DNA of 17,835 nt from Prevotella sp. UBA5379 (GCA_002409785.1 DHOX01000013.1:19850-37684), one strand, 5' to 3'. Numbered from the stretch's first letter, positions 1 through 7,384 are shown. Notes: generated from the letters alone by a model not told the origin. Translations and numbers: made by a program.

Positions 1-362
1 TGTTAAAACGGGGCGCAAGGAATGGGTTCTTAGGCTTGGGCCTGATGATGATGTTCTGGTTCTGGCATGCTCCTTTCCTGGCCGGCATAGCAGCTCTGGT
101 CTTTATCTATGGTGCCGGACAGGCATTCATTGCCTGGGCTTCGATGAAAGATGCGCTCCATTTAGGGGGTGATAAAGAGCAGAAGGCTGGTAATGCATCT
201 CAGAATCCTCAGGATCATACGGAGGCTGAGGGTAAGATGGCAGGTGATCAGGATGACTCTGCGGCATCTGATGCTGATCAGGGTGAGCGACAGGGTGCTC
301 CTGAAGGAGCTGAACCCAATGAGAATGAGCCCATAGAAAAGGAGCCTTCTGAGAAGGACTAA
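1..362 (+). CDS. Small membrane protein with acidic C-terminal tail (5' end at window edge)
   Basis: I do not recognise this family. The reading frame is open to the left edge. Bases 1-2 are TG followed by the codons TTA AAA CGG, so a start codon may lie exactly across the edge with its first base missing. Another possible start is TTG at 36. The visible protein starts LKRGARNGFLG, then has a strongly hydrophobic stretch (about residues 9-47) that could form a two-helix hairpin rich in Met, Phe and Trp. From about residue 55 it becomes a hydrophilic, low-complexity tail rich in Glu, Asp, Gln, Asn and Pro. This suggests a small inner-membrane protein with a disordered acidic tail. It ends 44 bp before the sigma factor gene on the same strand, so co-transcription is possible. 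Function unknown. Confidence 0.55.
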   Translation, partial: LKRGARNGFLGLGLMMMFWFWHAPFLAGIAALVFIYGAGQAFIAWASMKDALHLGGDKEQKAGNASQNPQDHTEAEGKMAGDQDDSAASDADQGERQGAPEGAEPNENEPIEKEPSEKD

Positions 363-406
363 ATGCTGAAAGTATATATCTGTGGAAGTTCTGAAACTCA
401 CTCATA

Positions 407-952
407 TTGAAAAAGTTTGATGATATCTCTCTCGTCACCAGGGTGGCGGTACTTCATGACAACCGGTCATTTGACCGATTGGTCGTGAAGTACCAATCTC
501 CCGTGAGGCGTTTTTTCTTGAGCCAGACGTTCGGAAATGGCCCGCTGAGTGATGACCTGGCTCAGGAAACCTTTATCAAAGGTTATCTGAATATCCGGAA
601 ATTCCGGGGGCTGTCTCATTTCTCCACCTGGCTTTACCGGATTGCTTATAATGTCTGGTATGATTATTGCAGGCGTCATAAGATGACGGATGACCTCGAT
701 ACCCCACAGGTTAACAGACAGGTGGGAGAAAATGGTGACCGGAACTTGAATATAGATCTTTATAAGGCCCTTCAGATCTTGACGGAAAGGGAACGGCTCT
801 GTATCACTCTCCAGTTGATGGAAGGGCAACCTATAGAAAGAATCTCAGAGATTTCCGGGATGAAACCGAATACGGTTAAGTCTCATCTCTTGAGAGGTAA
901 GGAAAAATTAGCTAACTATTTAAGACAAAATGGATATGACAGAAAAGGATGA
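407..952 (+). CDS. ECF-type RNA polymerase sigma factor (sigma-70 family)
   Basis: This 181-residue protein has the two-domain layout of an extracytoplasmic-function sigma factor. Region 2 spans about residues 20-90, with the core-binding segment DDLAQETFIKGYLNIRKFRG (49-68) and the -10-recognition helix around STWLYRIAYNVWYDYCRR (73-90). Region 4 spans about 120-172, with a helix-turn-helix ending MKPNTVKSHLLRGKEKL. It should direct RNA polymerase to a small set of promoters. The start is TTG at 407: an in-frame stop lies at 392-394 and the next in-frame Met is far inside region 2, so no ATG start is possible. The gene overlaps the next gene by 23 bp, as expected for a sigma factor with its membrane partner. 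Its target promoters cannot be read from this window. Confidence 0.93.
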   Translation: MKKFDDISLVTRVAVLHDNRSFDRLVVKYQSPVRRFFLSQTFGNGPLSDDLAQETFIKGYLNIRKFRGLSHFSTWLYRIAYNVWYDYCRRHKMTDDLDTPQVNRQVGENGDRNLNIDLYKALQILTERERLCITLQLMEGQPIERISEISGMKPNTVKSHLLRGKEKLANYLRQNGYDRKG

Positions 953-1340
953 TCGCTTGGTAAACCGGTTCTTTGCGGAGCATTCTGGACCTGTTTCTGA
1001 TAAAGGCTTCTCCGAAAGGGTGATGAAAAATCTCCCTGACCGTGCCTGGTGTCTCAGTCGGATATGGGGTGTTTTATGTGTGATGGCCGGTATTATTTTG
1101 TTCGTCCGGGTAAGAGGATGGGAAATATTGGGAGCTGTGTTTCAGACTTCTTTTCTCCATGGCTATCATCTGGTGTCGGAAAAGATTGCCCACATCAAAC
1201 TCATGGAGCTGTTGTCCCGTCTGGACTTGTCCGTGCATACCCTGGTGATGCTCCTGGCAGGTGTCGTCACCGTCACGCTGGTGTTACTTTACAATGTCCT
1301 TATGGACGAGAAAGAAAATAAGCGTAAAGGGGTATCCTAA
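930..1340 (+). CDS. DUF5056-like membrane protein, putative partner of the ECF sigma factor
   Basis: This 136-residue protein starts inside the 3' end of the sigma factor gene. ATG at 930 and ATG at 936 are both possible starts. The N-terminal 40 residues are cytosolic-looking and contain the pattern DDRLVNRFFAEH followed by GFSERVMKNLP, which I associate with Bacteroidetes DUF5056 proteins encoded next to ECF sigma factors. Two hydrophobic segments follow (about 42-60 and 103-123), then a short basic tail. The translational overlap suggests matched expression with the sigma factor, and an anti-sigma or membrane-tethering role is plausible. No zinc-binding anti-sigma motif (HxxxCxxC) is present, so that role is inference from context only. 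Confidence 0.75.
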   Translation: MDMTEKDDRLVNRFFAEHSGPVSDKGFSERVMKNLPDRAWCLSRIWGVLCVMAGIILFVRVRGWEILGAVFQTSFLHGYHLVSEKIAHIKLMELLSRLDLSVHTLVMLLAGVVTVTLVLLYNVLMDEKENKRKGVS

Positions 1341-1386
1341 TTCATTACGGAGGTAGAGGGCGCAGAGCGTCAGTGATACTTTAATC

Positions 1387-1426
1387 TGAGAGAGGATCCG
1401 TCATCTTTGATGATAGATCTCTCTCA
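1387..1426. terminator. Imperfect inverted repeat between convergent genes, possible bidirectional terminator
   Basis: TGAGAGAG-ATC on the left pairs with GAT-CTCTCTCA on the right with one bulged G, and an inner TCATC/GATGA stem closes a 3-nt loop. It lies between the sigma/DUF5056 operon (ending 1340) and the opposing SGNH-like gene, and its right arm encodes the last codons and stop of that gene. Neither side has a strong T-run, so the termination role is uncertain. Confidence 0.45.
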
Positions 1427-2414
1427 TGATTTCCCTGCCGACTGAAATCCGATAATGGTAAGGGTCGTAGAAATTATGGTAATTGTCCATGCGGAGGTGT
1501 TTACGGTCAGCATAATTATAAACCACGTTGGGGCCGAAGATAGAATGGAGAATGGCCAGGTCTTTCGGGTTCATCATCTGCTCTTTGAAATTAGGACTGA
1601 TCACCAATTTCAAGTCGGTATGGTGACGCTGGCAGATAGACTTGATCATTCTGAAGTTATGAATCTGTATAGAAGAGATCATCGGTGGTTCTAAAGTAGG
1701 CCGATAGTGCCGGTCCATTGCTTTCTGCCAGAATTTCTGTCTCCAGTAATTTTCCCCACATTGACTGATCCTTTTTTCCTGCGGGAGGATGGCATCATTG
1801 GTATACCTGGTACATTCCGGCACATAGTCATTGATGATACCCCTTTCCTGTTCAGTGAATTTTCCGGCTATCAGATATTTAATGTAAGGGATAAGAAACT
1901 TAGGTGTGAAGAAACCTTGCAAAAAGGTGGTCTGATAAGTAATCAGACTTTTATGTGAGACATCAGGAGGCATGATGTGCATGAAATCATTCTTGGGTGC
2001 ATCATTTGCAAACATCGGGACTTCTGTTATGATCAACAGGTGCTTGATGGGCTGTCCGGATTGCTCATTGAGTGCTTCCAGCATCATGCTTAAATCTCCT
2101 AATCCTACGGAGTTGCTATACATCCTATAGGGATGCGCATGAATGTACTTGTTCCAGATGTTGCAAGGGAATGCTTTAGTACATGAGGCTCCGATGATAA
2201 ATGAGTCATAATGCATTTGGTGCCGGTATTCCTTATATTTCATCCATGAAACTTCTCCTTCATTCTGACAGACCGGATCATGGTCATAATCATGGTAGTT
2301 TCTGACCACCATGAAGGGATCCTTGACCATGTAGATGATGATAAGCAGAATGAAAGGTGTGGCAAGAGCCAGGCATTTTAGGTAAAAAGCAGCTATATTC
2401 TTATTTTTCTTCAT
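1401..2414 (-). CDS. Membrane-anchored SGNH-like protein, third gene of the MBOAT cassette (DltD/AlgJ-like)
   Basis: This 337-residue protein has one N-terminal membrane helix (about 11-30) and a long extracytoplasmic domain. Signs of an SGNH-hydrolase fold are the segment FIIGASCTKAF, giving a G75-x-S77-x-T79 block I-like nucleophile site after a beta strand, and DPYHY near the C-terminus, where D317 and H320 fit the block V Asp-x-x-His pair. Known SGNH-like partners of MBOAT enzymes are DltD and AlgJ/AlgX, which handle the acyl group outside the membrane; whether this protein is an esterase, transferase or non-catalytic partner cannot be read here. Its start lies 4 bp after the MBOAT stop, so the two are almost certainly co-transcribed. 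I do not recognise a specific named family. Confidence 0.7.
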   Translation of the reverse strand: MKKNKNIAAFYLKCLALATPFILLIIIYMVKDPFMVVRNYHDYDHDPVCQNEGEVSWMKYKEYRHQMHYDSFIIGASCTKAFPCNIWNKYIHAHPYRMYSNSVGLGDLSMMLEALNEQSGQPIKHLLIITEVPMFANDAPKNDFMHIMPPDVSHKSLITYQTTFLQGFFTPKFLIPYIKYLIAGKFTEQERGIINDYVPECTRYTNDAILPQEKRISQCGENYWRQKFWQKAMDRHYRPTLEPPMISSIQIHNFRMIKSICQRHHTDLKLVISPNFKEQMMNPKDLAILHSIFGPNVVYNYADRKHLRMDNYHNFYDPYHYRISVGREIMREIYHQR

Positions 2415-2418
2415 GATT

Positions 2419-3792
2419 TCAGAATTGGATATAAATGAAATTCTCCACGCCGAAGGCTCCGAACAGGAAAATGATCACCGCAATGCCTGCGTAGAGTATC
2501 CACCTTACCGGAGCTTTCAGGTGTTCGGTCCAGTTGATGAGGCTGTGGCGGGAATTCAGGTATTCTAATATGAACATGATAACCGTTGCGATGCCGAAGA
2601 CGATCCAGTAGAAATCTGACATCCCTAGTCTGAGCTCCTTGATGGAATCGTTGAACCCGTCAAACAGATGACGGTAGACATAGAATACATCACTTATTTT
2701 TCCGACACGGAAGAAAAGCAGTGACAAGGCGAAGAGCAGGTAAGTGCGGATAATCATGATCAACTTCCATGTCTTTTCACCGATTCGCTTTTTGGCCCGC
2801 TGGCGTGCCTTTTTTGTTAATGTCTCATAGATGATGACAATACCCTGGAAGAGTCCGTAAAGAGCAAAAGTCCATCCTGCCCCGTGCCAGACACCGATAG
2901 CGATGAACGTGACTAACAAGGAGATGTACAGGCCTTTTTTGCCATACCTTCTCAGGGTGGCATCAAGAGGGGTGAAGACATAATCGCGTACCCAGAAAGA
3001 GAGTGTCATGTGCCAGCGCCGCCATAGTTCACCTGTAGACTGGGAAACAAAAGGACGGTTGAAGTTGGGGTGAAACTCGAACCCGGCCATTCTTCCGAAT
3101 CCTATGGCCATAGCGGTATAACCGGCAAAATCGGCATAGAGTTGAATAGGATACAGGAGAGTAGCCGTCAGGAGTTGCATCCCGGAGGCGATGCGCACGT
3201 TGTCCAGCACCATATTAAGGGAGGGAGCGATACGGTCTGCAATGACGAGTTTCAGGAAAACTCCCCAGGCTACGAGTTTCAGTCCCCGTGTAACCTGTCG
3301 GTAAGAGAAGGGCTTTGCTGTTTTCAACTGTGGCAGCATGTCACGGCCTCTCTCTATAGGTCCGGAAAGAAATTTCATGAACAGCATCATATATAGTGCG
3401 AAGTCCCAGAAGTCATCCTCCGGTTCTTCCTCCTCCCAGAAGATCTCTATCAGGTAAGACAATGCCTGGAAAGTATAGAAAGAGATACCTAAAGGAAATA
3501 GTGGAGACCAGTATCGGGCAATCAGCCAGAATCCGGCCAGTGCTATGATACTTGTCCATAGGATGAGAGTGCCTTTTTTAGTGTCTGGATATTTATGTAT
3601 CCATTTTCCGGCGAAGAAAGTAAACAGGGTAACTCCTGCTGCTACGATCAGATAAGCCAGATGATAATACCCGATGAAAACGGCACTTGCCGCCAGGAGT
3701 ATACAATGTTGCCAGCGGCGTGAACGACGAAGATAGTAGAGTATAAAAGTGATCGTCATGCATACTGCGAACGGGATAGACAGAAATTCCAT
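2419..3792 (-). CDS. MBOAT family membrane-bound O-acyltransferase (AlgI/DltB-like)
   Basis: This 457-residue polytopic membrane protein has about ten hydrophobic segments. It carries the MBOAT signatures: GELWRRWHMTLSFWVRD (254-270, H261) and the invariant-histidine segment GVWHGAGWTFALYG (300-313, H303 being the expected catalytic residue). SFYTFQALSY (104-113) and PIQLYADFAGYTAMAIGFG (215-233) also match conserved parts of AlgI/DltB proteins. The family passes an acyl group from a cytosolic donor (CoA or a carrier protein) through the membrane to a sugar or polymer hydroxyl. A dedicated carrier-protein gene ends 8 bp upstream, which favours a carrier-bound donor. The acceptor could be a surface glycan or envelope polymer; nothing in the sequence decides which. 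Confidence 0.93.
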   Translation of the reverse strand: MEFLSIPFAVCMTITFILYYLRRSRRWQHCILLAASAVFIGYYHLAYLIVAAGVTLFTFFAGKWIHKYPDTKKGTLILWTSIIALAGFWLIARYWSPLFPLGISFYTFQALSYLIEIFWEEEEPEDDFWDFALYMMLFMKFLSGPIERGRDMLPQLKTAKPFSYRQVTRGLKLVAWGVFLKLVIADRIAPSLNMVLDNVRIASGMQLLTATLLYPIQLYADFAGYTAMAIGFGRMAGFEFHPNFNRPFVSQSTGELWRRWHMTLSFWVRDYVFTPLDATLRRYGKKGLYISLLVTFIAIGVWHGAGWTFALYGLFQGIVIIYETLTKKARQRAKKRIGEKTWKLIMIIRTYLLFALSLLFFRVGKISDVFYVYRHLFDGFNDSIKELRLGMSDFYWIVFGIATVIMFILEYLNSRHSLINWTEHLKAPVRWILYAGIAVIIFLFGAFGVENFIYIQF

Positions 3793-3800
3793 GATCGCTG

Positions 3801-4043
3801 TTATTTCTGTTTCTGGATGATAATGTCACACATATCACCGATGGTTTTCATTCTGATGATGTCTCTCATCTTGAAGTGAATATGAAAATGTTTTTCTGTT
3901 TCACTGATGATCATCATGTTGGTCAGGGAGTCCCATCCCTCCACGTCATCGGCCGACATTCCGTAATCGAGTTGGATGCCAGGTCTCTTAAGTACCTTTG
4001 CAAGGATGTCCCTTAAGATTTCAAGTACTTCTTTTCGTTCCAT
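3801..4043 (-). CDS. Acyl/aminoacyl carrier protein
   Basis: This 80-residue protein has the size and four-helix pattern of a phosphopantetheine carrier protein. The attachment motif is GWDSLTNMMI (36-45), with Ser39 as the predicted 4'-phosphopantetheine site. The context GWDSL is more typical of specialised carriers (DltC, PKS/NRPS-like or polysaccharide-modification carriers) than of fatty-acid AcpP, which has DSL preceded by acidic residues. It is first in a three-gene unit with the MBOAT and SGNH-like genes, so it most likely presents the acyl group to the MBOAT. No adenylating enzyme or phosphopantetheinyl transferase lies in the window, so the acyl identity is unknown. Confidence 0.92.
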   Translation of the reverse strand: MERKEVLEILRDILAKVLKRPGIQLDYGMSADDVEGWDSLTNMMIISETEKHFHIHFKMRDIIRMKTIGDMCDIIIQKQK

Positions 4044-4204
4044 TATTATTTTATGATTATTTCTTTTCTTCCAGTTTGCTGTATTGTCTATTTTTTTTAC
4101 TTGCCATACACTCTCTCTTTGCAGAAGGAGAAGGATATTACGGGTGTTTTCTCCCCTTGGCAGGCGGTTCTCTTGCCCTCTGCCATTCCCTTTTGTTTTT
4201 GTGG

Positions 4205-4212
4205 CAAATATA
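4205..4212 (-). promoter_or_regulatory. Candidate -7 element for the carrier/MBOAT/SGNH operon
   Basis: Read on the minus strand the bases are TATATTTG, an exact TAnnTTTG match to the Bacteroidetes -7 consensus. No good TTTG lies 19-21 bp further upstream, only TTTC at 23 bp. It would give a leader of about 160 nt before the carrier-protein ATG at 4043. Confidence 0.5.
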
Positions 4213-4404
4213 AATAAAAGTTTTTATAATCAGTAGAAATTATCCCTAAATTGATGGGTAAAATCCCTACAATTTAAACGGGCTGCACAAAAGTGGTGAG
4301 CGGGAGTTTTGTGAATGTCTGATAACATCATCATTTGAATTGGTTTATAGAGATGACTCTGTTTCTTTCAAAAACCCCTATTCCTTTTTGTTAAAATTTT
4401 CTTG

Positions 4405-4444
4405 TAAGAAGAAGAAAAGCGGATCCGGTCATTTCCAGATCCGC
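4405..4444 (-). terminator. Rho-independent terminator downstream of the TonB receptor
   Basis: On the minus strand GCGGATC-TGG pairs with CCG-GATCCGC: a 10-bp stem (one U.G pair) around a 6-nt loop, followed directly by TTTTCTTCTTCTT. This is the best intrinsic terminator in the window. It lies about 175 bp after the TonB receptor stop, so the receptor transcript would carry a long structured 3' UTR or a separate short RNA would end here. Confidence 0.75.
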
Positions 4445-4488
4445 CTTGTGACAGGATTGCTCCCAGTTGGTGCTCTTGAAGAATAAGG

Positions 4489-4545
4489 GACCTCCGCGAG
4501 CAGTTGCCTGTAAAAACTCATTGCTTGATAAGCAAACAGGAGGTC
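4489..4545 (-). repeat. Nested inverted repeats in the TonB receptor 3' region
   Basis: An outer pair GACCTCC (4489-4495) / GGAGGTC (4539-4545) encloses CCTGT (4507-4511) / ACAGG (4536-4540). Inside these is a near-perfect hairpin, TTGCTT-GAT-AAGCAA (4521-4535). The outer and middle stems share two bases, so they compete at their junction. The nesting is more than expected by chance and suggests an RNA fold. Confidence 0.5.
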
Positions 4546-4563
4546 TTTCTTTTTCTGAAAGGT

Positions 4564-4604
4564 ACAGGAATTCCATCTCTTTCAGGTATGAGAGGAATTC
4601 CTGT
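4564..4604 (-). repeat. Long hairpin just after the TonB receptor stop codon
   Basis: ACAGGAATTCC (4564-4574) is the exact reverse complement of GGAATTCCTGT (4594-4604). The inner bases TCTC/GAGA extend the stem past one bulge, leaving a loop of about 10 nt. It begins about 15 bp after the receptor stop. It lacks a T-run, so it may stabilise the mRNA 3' end rather than terminate transcription. Confidence 0.55.
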
Positions 4605-4619
4605 TTGTCGCATTTTCCT

Positions 4620-6956
4620 TTAGAATCTCATCTTAATGCCAGTATAAAAACTTCTTGGAGAGGCAGGACCGTAAATATAGTTGGAATCACGGTTATAACC
4701 TTTGTCGAAATCTTTTTGATAGGCATTGGTAACATTCTGAATTCCCCCGTACAATTGTAACAATGTTGCCCGGAAAAGATGAAAATCATAAGAAAGTTTT
4801 ACATTGACATCCATAAAGGTTGGTGTCTTTACGGCCAGGTCTACAGGTGTACCCGAACTCTTGACATGTTGTACCAGCATGTGTCCGGTATAGGTGCCTG
4901 ACAAAGATGCCGAAAAATCTTTGACCGGGGTAAAGGTAGAAGTAAAATAGCCGTATGTATTTGGAGTACGGAACATCTTCCTTTCCGCAGGAGCCGAAGT
5001 ACTCCACTGTTCAGCATCATTATATTTGCTTTGCTGTAAAGTCATTCCAGCCTGGAGCTGAAACCACTGGGAAAAAGTTGCCTTGCCTTCCATATTTGTG
5101 CCCGCAACTCTGGCTCCGGTACCATTGTATCGTTCCAGAATCTTATTACCATCCGGGTCTGGCTGTGGCAAGTACCGTTCAGAAAAGACGTGAGAGAGAT
5201 CAGTATAAAATCCTTCAATGAGCAGATTCGTCTGGACATTACCAAACTGGTGATAGAGATCAGCAGAGGCACTCAGGCTGTATGACTTTTCCTCCTGTAA
5301 ATTATGAGCGAGGTAGATTTTGATCCTTTCGCCTCCCGAAACACTGATATGCAGATCTTCATCAAAAGTCTGGGGTGCGCGGAAACCAGTGGACAGACTG
5401 AGCCGGAAATTCATGTTATGGCTGGGATTATACCTGATATTGATCCGCGGACTGAAGATGACGTGGTTGACAAGACTGTGCTTGTCAAAGCGGCCACCGA
5501 GCAGGAATCCCCACTGGTCAGTTTTCCATTCATTTTGCAAGAGAGCACTGTAAATATTGACATACTGTTTTGTACATGTCCCGTAGCCAAGAGCATGATC
5601 TTGCAAGCCATCGAAATTGTATTCAAGTCCAGTGGTTAATACTGAAGGCATGAAAAGCAGTTTGTTGAAGTTAATCGTATACTGGCTGCCACCAATTACG
5701 GTAATGTCATGAGTTTTCCCATAAGATTTCAATGCAGTGGCTACACTTTCCGCCGAGCCATCTCCGATACCACCATAATAACTCTTCCTGTCCGTATTCT
5801 GAAATGACAGGTAAGTATTCAAATGGTTTTCCGTGACGGGTGAATAGAGGTCGAAATTAAGTCCGCCGCCATTGATGTCGTGATCTATCTGCTCTGTAAT
5901 GTTCGATTCGTGAGCCGGCAAGGACAGATTATTTCCGCCACGTCGGAACTCTTTGATGTTATCATACTGGAACGAGAGTTTTGAATAGGTGCCCGTCTTG
6001 ACAAAAGACCTGAAGCCTACGGTCTGCCCGTTGATAAGAGGCATTTCCGTATAGCCGTCATGGTCATAGTCAAAACCAGGTCGGTGATGGCTTTCTCCGT
6101 AAATGTAGAGTCCTGTCTTGCGGTCGTCACTGATAACGGAAGCATTCATCGTCGTATTGTTCTGGAAACAGCTCCTGCCATCAATAGACATAATGGAATG
6201 GCCGAATTCTGCAAAGTTGCTGACCGGCTCTTTCGTGATGATATTAATGACTCCTCCTATTGCTGAAGCGCCGTACAAAGCAGATCCACCCCCTCTGATG
6301 ACCTCTACTCTGTCGATCATATTAGCAGGGATTTGCTCCAGGCCATAGACGCCGTTCAATGCGGAAAATACAGGACGGGAGTCAATCAACACTTGTGAAT
6401 AGTGACCATCAAGACCGTTGATGCGGACTTGTGTGTAACCGCAGTTCTGGCAGTTGTCTTCGGTTCTTACGCCTGGCTGGAAGTTGAGTCCTTGGGCCAG
6501 ACAGGTAGACTGGGTCGTATCATAAAGTTTTGAACTCAACACATTGACCAGAGCGGGTGACAGACGTTTGATAGTCTCTTCCCGGTTAGCCGAAACCACT
6601 ACTTCGTCCAGCATAACTTTGTCTTCCTCCATGGAGAGATCACATTTGTTGGAATTTTCCTGAAGCAGGAGAGGTTTGCTGTAGAGCTTGTATCCCACCT
6701 TCCTGGCCAGAAGGGTACAGTTTCCAATAGGAATATTCCGTAAAATATAATAACCGGACGTATCGGTTTCCGTATTTAATGTCGTCCCTTTTATGGATAT
6801 GGCAACATCTGCGATGCCTTTATGGTTTCCTTTTCTTTTTACAAATCCGGAGAGTATTGTCTTTTTAGTTCTCAATAGACTATCTATGTCCTCAGATGCA
6901 TGGCATAAAATAGAGGACATAAAAAAGACAATGAAAAAACAGATCAGCTTTTTCAT
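4620..6956 (-). CDS. TonB-dependent outer-membrane receptor (siderophore/cobalamin/metal type)
   Basis: This 778-residue protein has a signal peptide (1-20), a carboxypeptidase-regulatory-like beta-sandwich domain (about 34-110, with GYYILRNIPIGNCTL), a LDEVVVSAN segment (116-124), a plug domain (about 124-245) and a 22-strand-type beta barrel ending in the typical terminal Phe (TGIKMRF). Plug landmarks include RINGLDG, IDRVEVIRGGGSALYGASAIGGVINIITK and an unusual C169-x-x-C172 pair (DNCQNCGYTQ). It lacks the features of SusC-type glycan receptors and no SusD follows, so the cargo is more likely a metal, metal chelate, heme or cobalamin. Energy comes from TonB-ExbBD, not encoded here. It starts 34 bp after the stop of the CPIC small protein, which suggests co-transcription and shared metal-related function. 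The substrate is not decided by sequence. Confidence 0.92.
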   Translation of the reverse strand: MKKLICFFIVFFMSSILCHASEDIDSLLRTKKTILSGFVKRKGNHKGIADVAISIKGTTLNTETDTSGYYILRNIPIGNCTLLARKVGYKLYSKPLLLQENSNKCDLSMEEDKVMLDEVVVSANREETIKRLSPALVNVLSSKLYDTTQSTCLAQGLNFQPGVRTEDNCQNCGYTQVRINGLDGHYSQVLIDSRPVFSALNGVYGLEQIPANMIDRVEVIRGGGSALYGASAIGGVINIITKEPVSNFAEFGHSIMSIDGRSCFQNNTTMNASVISDDRKTGLYIYGESHHRPGFDYDHDGYTEMPLINGQTVGFRSFVKTGTYSKLSFQYDNIKEFRRGGNNLSLPAHESNITEQIDHDINGGGLNFDLYSPVTENHLNTYLSFQNTDRKSYYGGIGDGSAESVATALKSYGKTHDITVIGGSQYTINFNKLLFMPSVLTTGLEYNFDGLQDHALGYGTCTKQYVNIYSALLQNEWKTDQWGFLLGGRFDKHSLVNHVIFSPRINIRYNPSHNMNFRLSLSTGFRAPQTFDEDLHISVSGGERIKIYLAHNLQEEKSYSLSASADLYHQFGNVQTNLLIEGFYTDLSHVFSERYLPQPDPDGNKILERYNGTGARVAGTNMEGKATFSQWFQLQAGMTLQQSKYNDAEQWSTSAPAERKMFRTPNTYGYFTSTFTPVKDFSASLSGTYTGHMLVQHVKSSGTPVDLAVKTPTFMDVNVKLSYDFHLFRATLLQLYGGIQNVTNAYQKDFDKGYNRDSNYIYGPASPRSFYTGIKMRF

Positions 6957-6990
6957 GTGATTTTTTTAGTTTTAATTCGTAATTTTTTAT

Positions 6991-7326
6991 CTAATAGTGT
7001 TTAAAACTAAAAACCGGAGGACCACGTGAAAAGAAACGATGGATGAAGGGATATATGAAGGAGAAGAAGACACACGGAACCACCAGCCTGGTTATCTTCT
7101 CGTAATAAGCGAAGAACACAGTCTCCAATCCCGTTGACAAGAACAAAAAATTGCAGATCGGGCAATTTGACTCATCAGAAGAAAAGGATACTACCTGACT
7201 AGAGGCGGCTTCTGAGTGCTTTGCTAATGACAGGTGGTGGACTTCCTGAATCGTAAGAGAAAGGAAGACCAGCATGACGCCAAGCCATGCGAAGATATGT
7301 CTTCTCTTTTCCTTCTTACCCTTCAT
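6991..7326 (-). CDS. Small CPIC/RGPP membrane protein (DUF2946-like)
   Basis: I choose the ATG at 7326, giving 111 residues. The frame extends to a TTG at 7362, but that TTG lies within the candidate -7 promoter element. The protein has a basic N-terminus, a hydrophobic segment (about 10-27), a His-bearing segment EVHHLSLAKHS (28-38), a C55-P-I-C58 motif, a second hydrophobic region (about 59-99) and the ending RGPPVFSFKHY. A short secreted or membrane protein with His, CPxC and a C-terminal RGPP/RAPP recalls the DUF2946-type proteins found beside TonB receptors for copper or other metals. It is first in an apparent operon with the receptor. A metal-binding or sensing role is inference. Confidence 0.65.
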   Translation of the reverse strand: MKGKKEKRRHIFAWLGVMLVFLSLTIQEVHHLSLAKHSEAASSQVVSFSSDESNCPICNFLFLSTGLETVFFAYYEKITRLVVPCVFFSFIYPFIHRFFSRGPPVFSFKHY

Positions 7327-7359
7327 TACCTTAATTGCTAATCGTTTCTTAGACAGGAG

Positions 7360-7367
7360 CAAAGGTA
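7360..7367 (-). promoter_or_regulatory. Candidate -7 element for the CPIC protein/TonB receptor operon
   Basis: The minus strand reads TACCTTTG, matching TAnnTTTG. The leader to ATG 7326 would be about 30 nt. No TTTG lies at the usual distance upstream; the position is instead close to a palindrome at 7385-7406, so the promoter may depend on a regulator. Confidence 0.5.
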
Positions 7368-7384
7368 GATAAAAATAGTGATTT

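Larger units (their letters stand above)
4044..4619. other. 576-bp gene-free stretch between the TonB receptor and the carrier-protein gene
   Basis: Both flanking genes run leftward. The right half (4405-4604) holds a series of inverted repeats and a good minus-strand terminator. The left half holds the candidate promoter at 4205-4212, and upstream of it a GGG/CCC-rich patch at 4241-4267 (TATCCC, 8 bp, TGGGTA, then ATCCC). Possible short ORFs, such as minus-strand 4576-4391 (61 codons) and 4613-4518 (31 codons), show no recognisable family. I see no further gene. Confidence 0.6.

Noticed and set aside
4489..4545. Cobalamin riboswitch, suggested by GGCAACTGC near a TonB receptor
   Set aside because: The element is downstream, not upstream, of the receptor, and I could not find the B12 box or the rest of the conserved core.
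4391..4576. 61-codon minus-strand ORF in the TonB receptor 3' region
   Set aside because: It runs through the inverted repeats and the terminator hairpin, has no family signature, and its composition looks non-coding.
4518..4613. 31-codon minus-strand ORF with AAAGGAAAA just upstream of its ATG
   Set aside because: The purine-rich site is tempting, but the codons are formed by the GGAATTCC inverted repeats and the peptide resembles nothing known to me.
4620..6956. SusC-type glycan receptor
   Set aside because: The protein is shorter than usual SusC proteins, there is no SusD gene beside it, and the partner is a CPIC small protein.
7324..7362. TTG at 7362 as start of the CPIC protein
   Set aside because: It overlaps the TAnnTTTG promoter element; the ATG at 7326 gives a sensible leader and a normal signal-anchor N-terminus.
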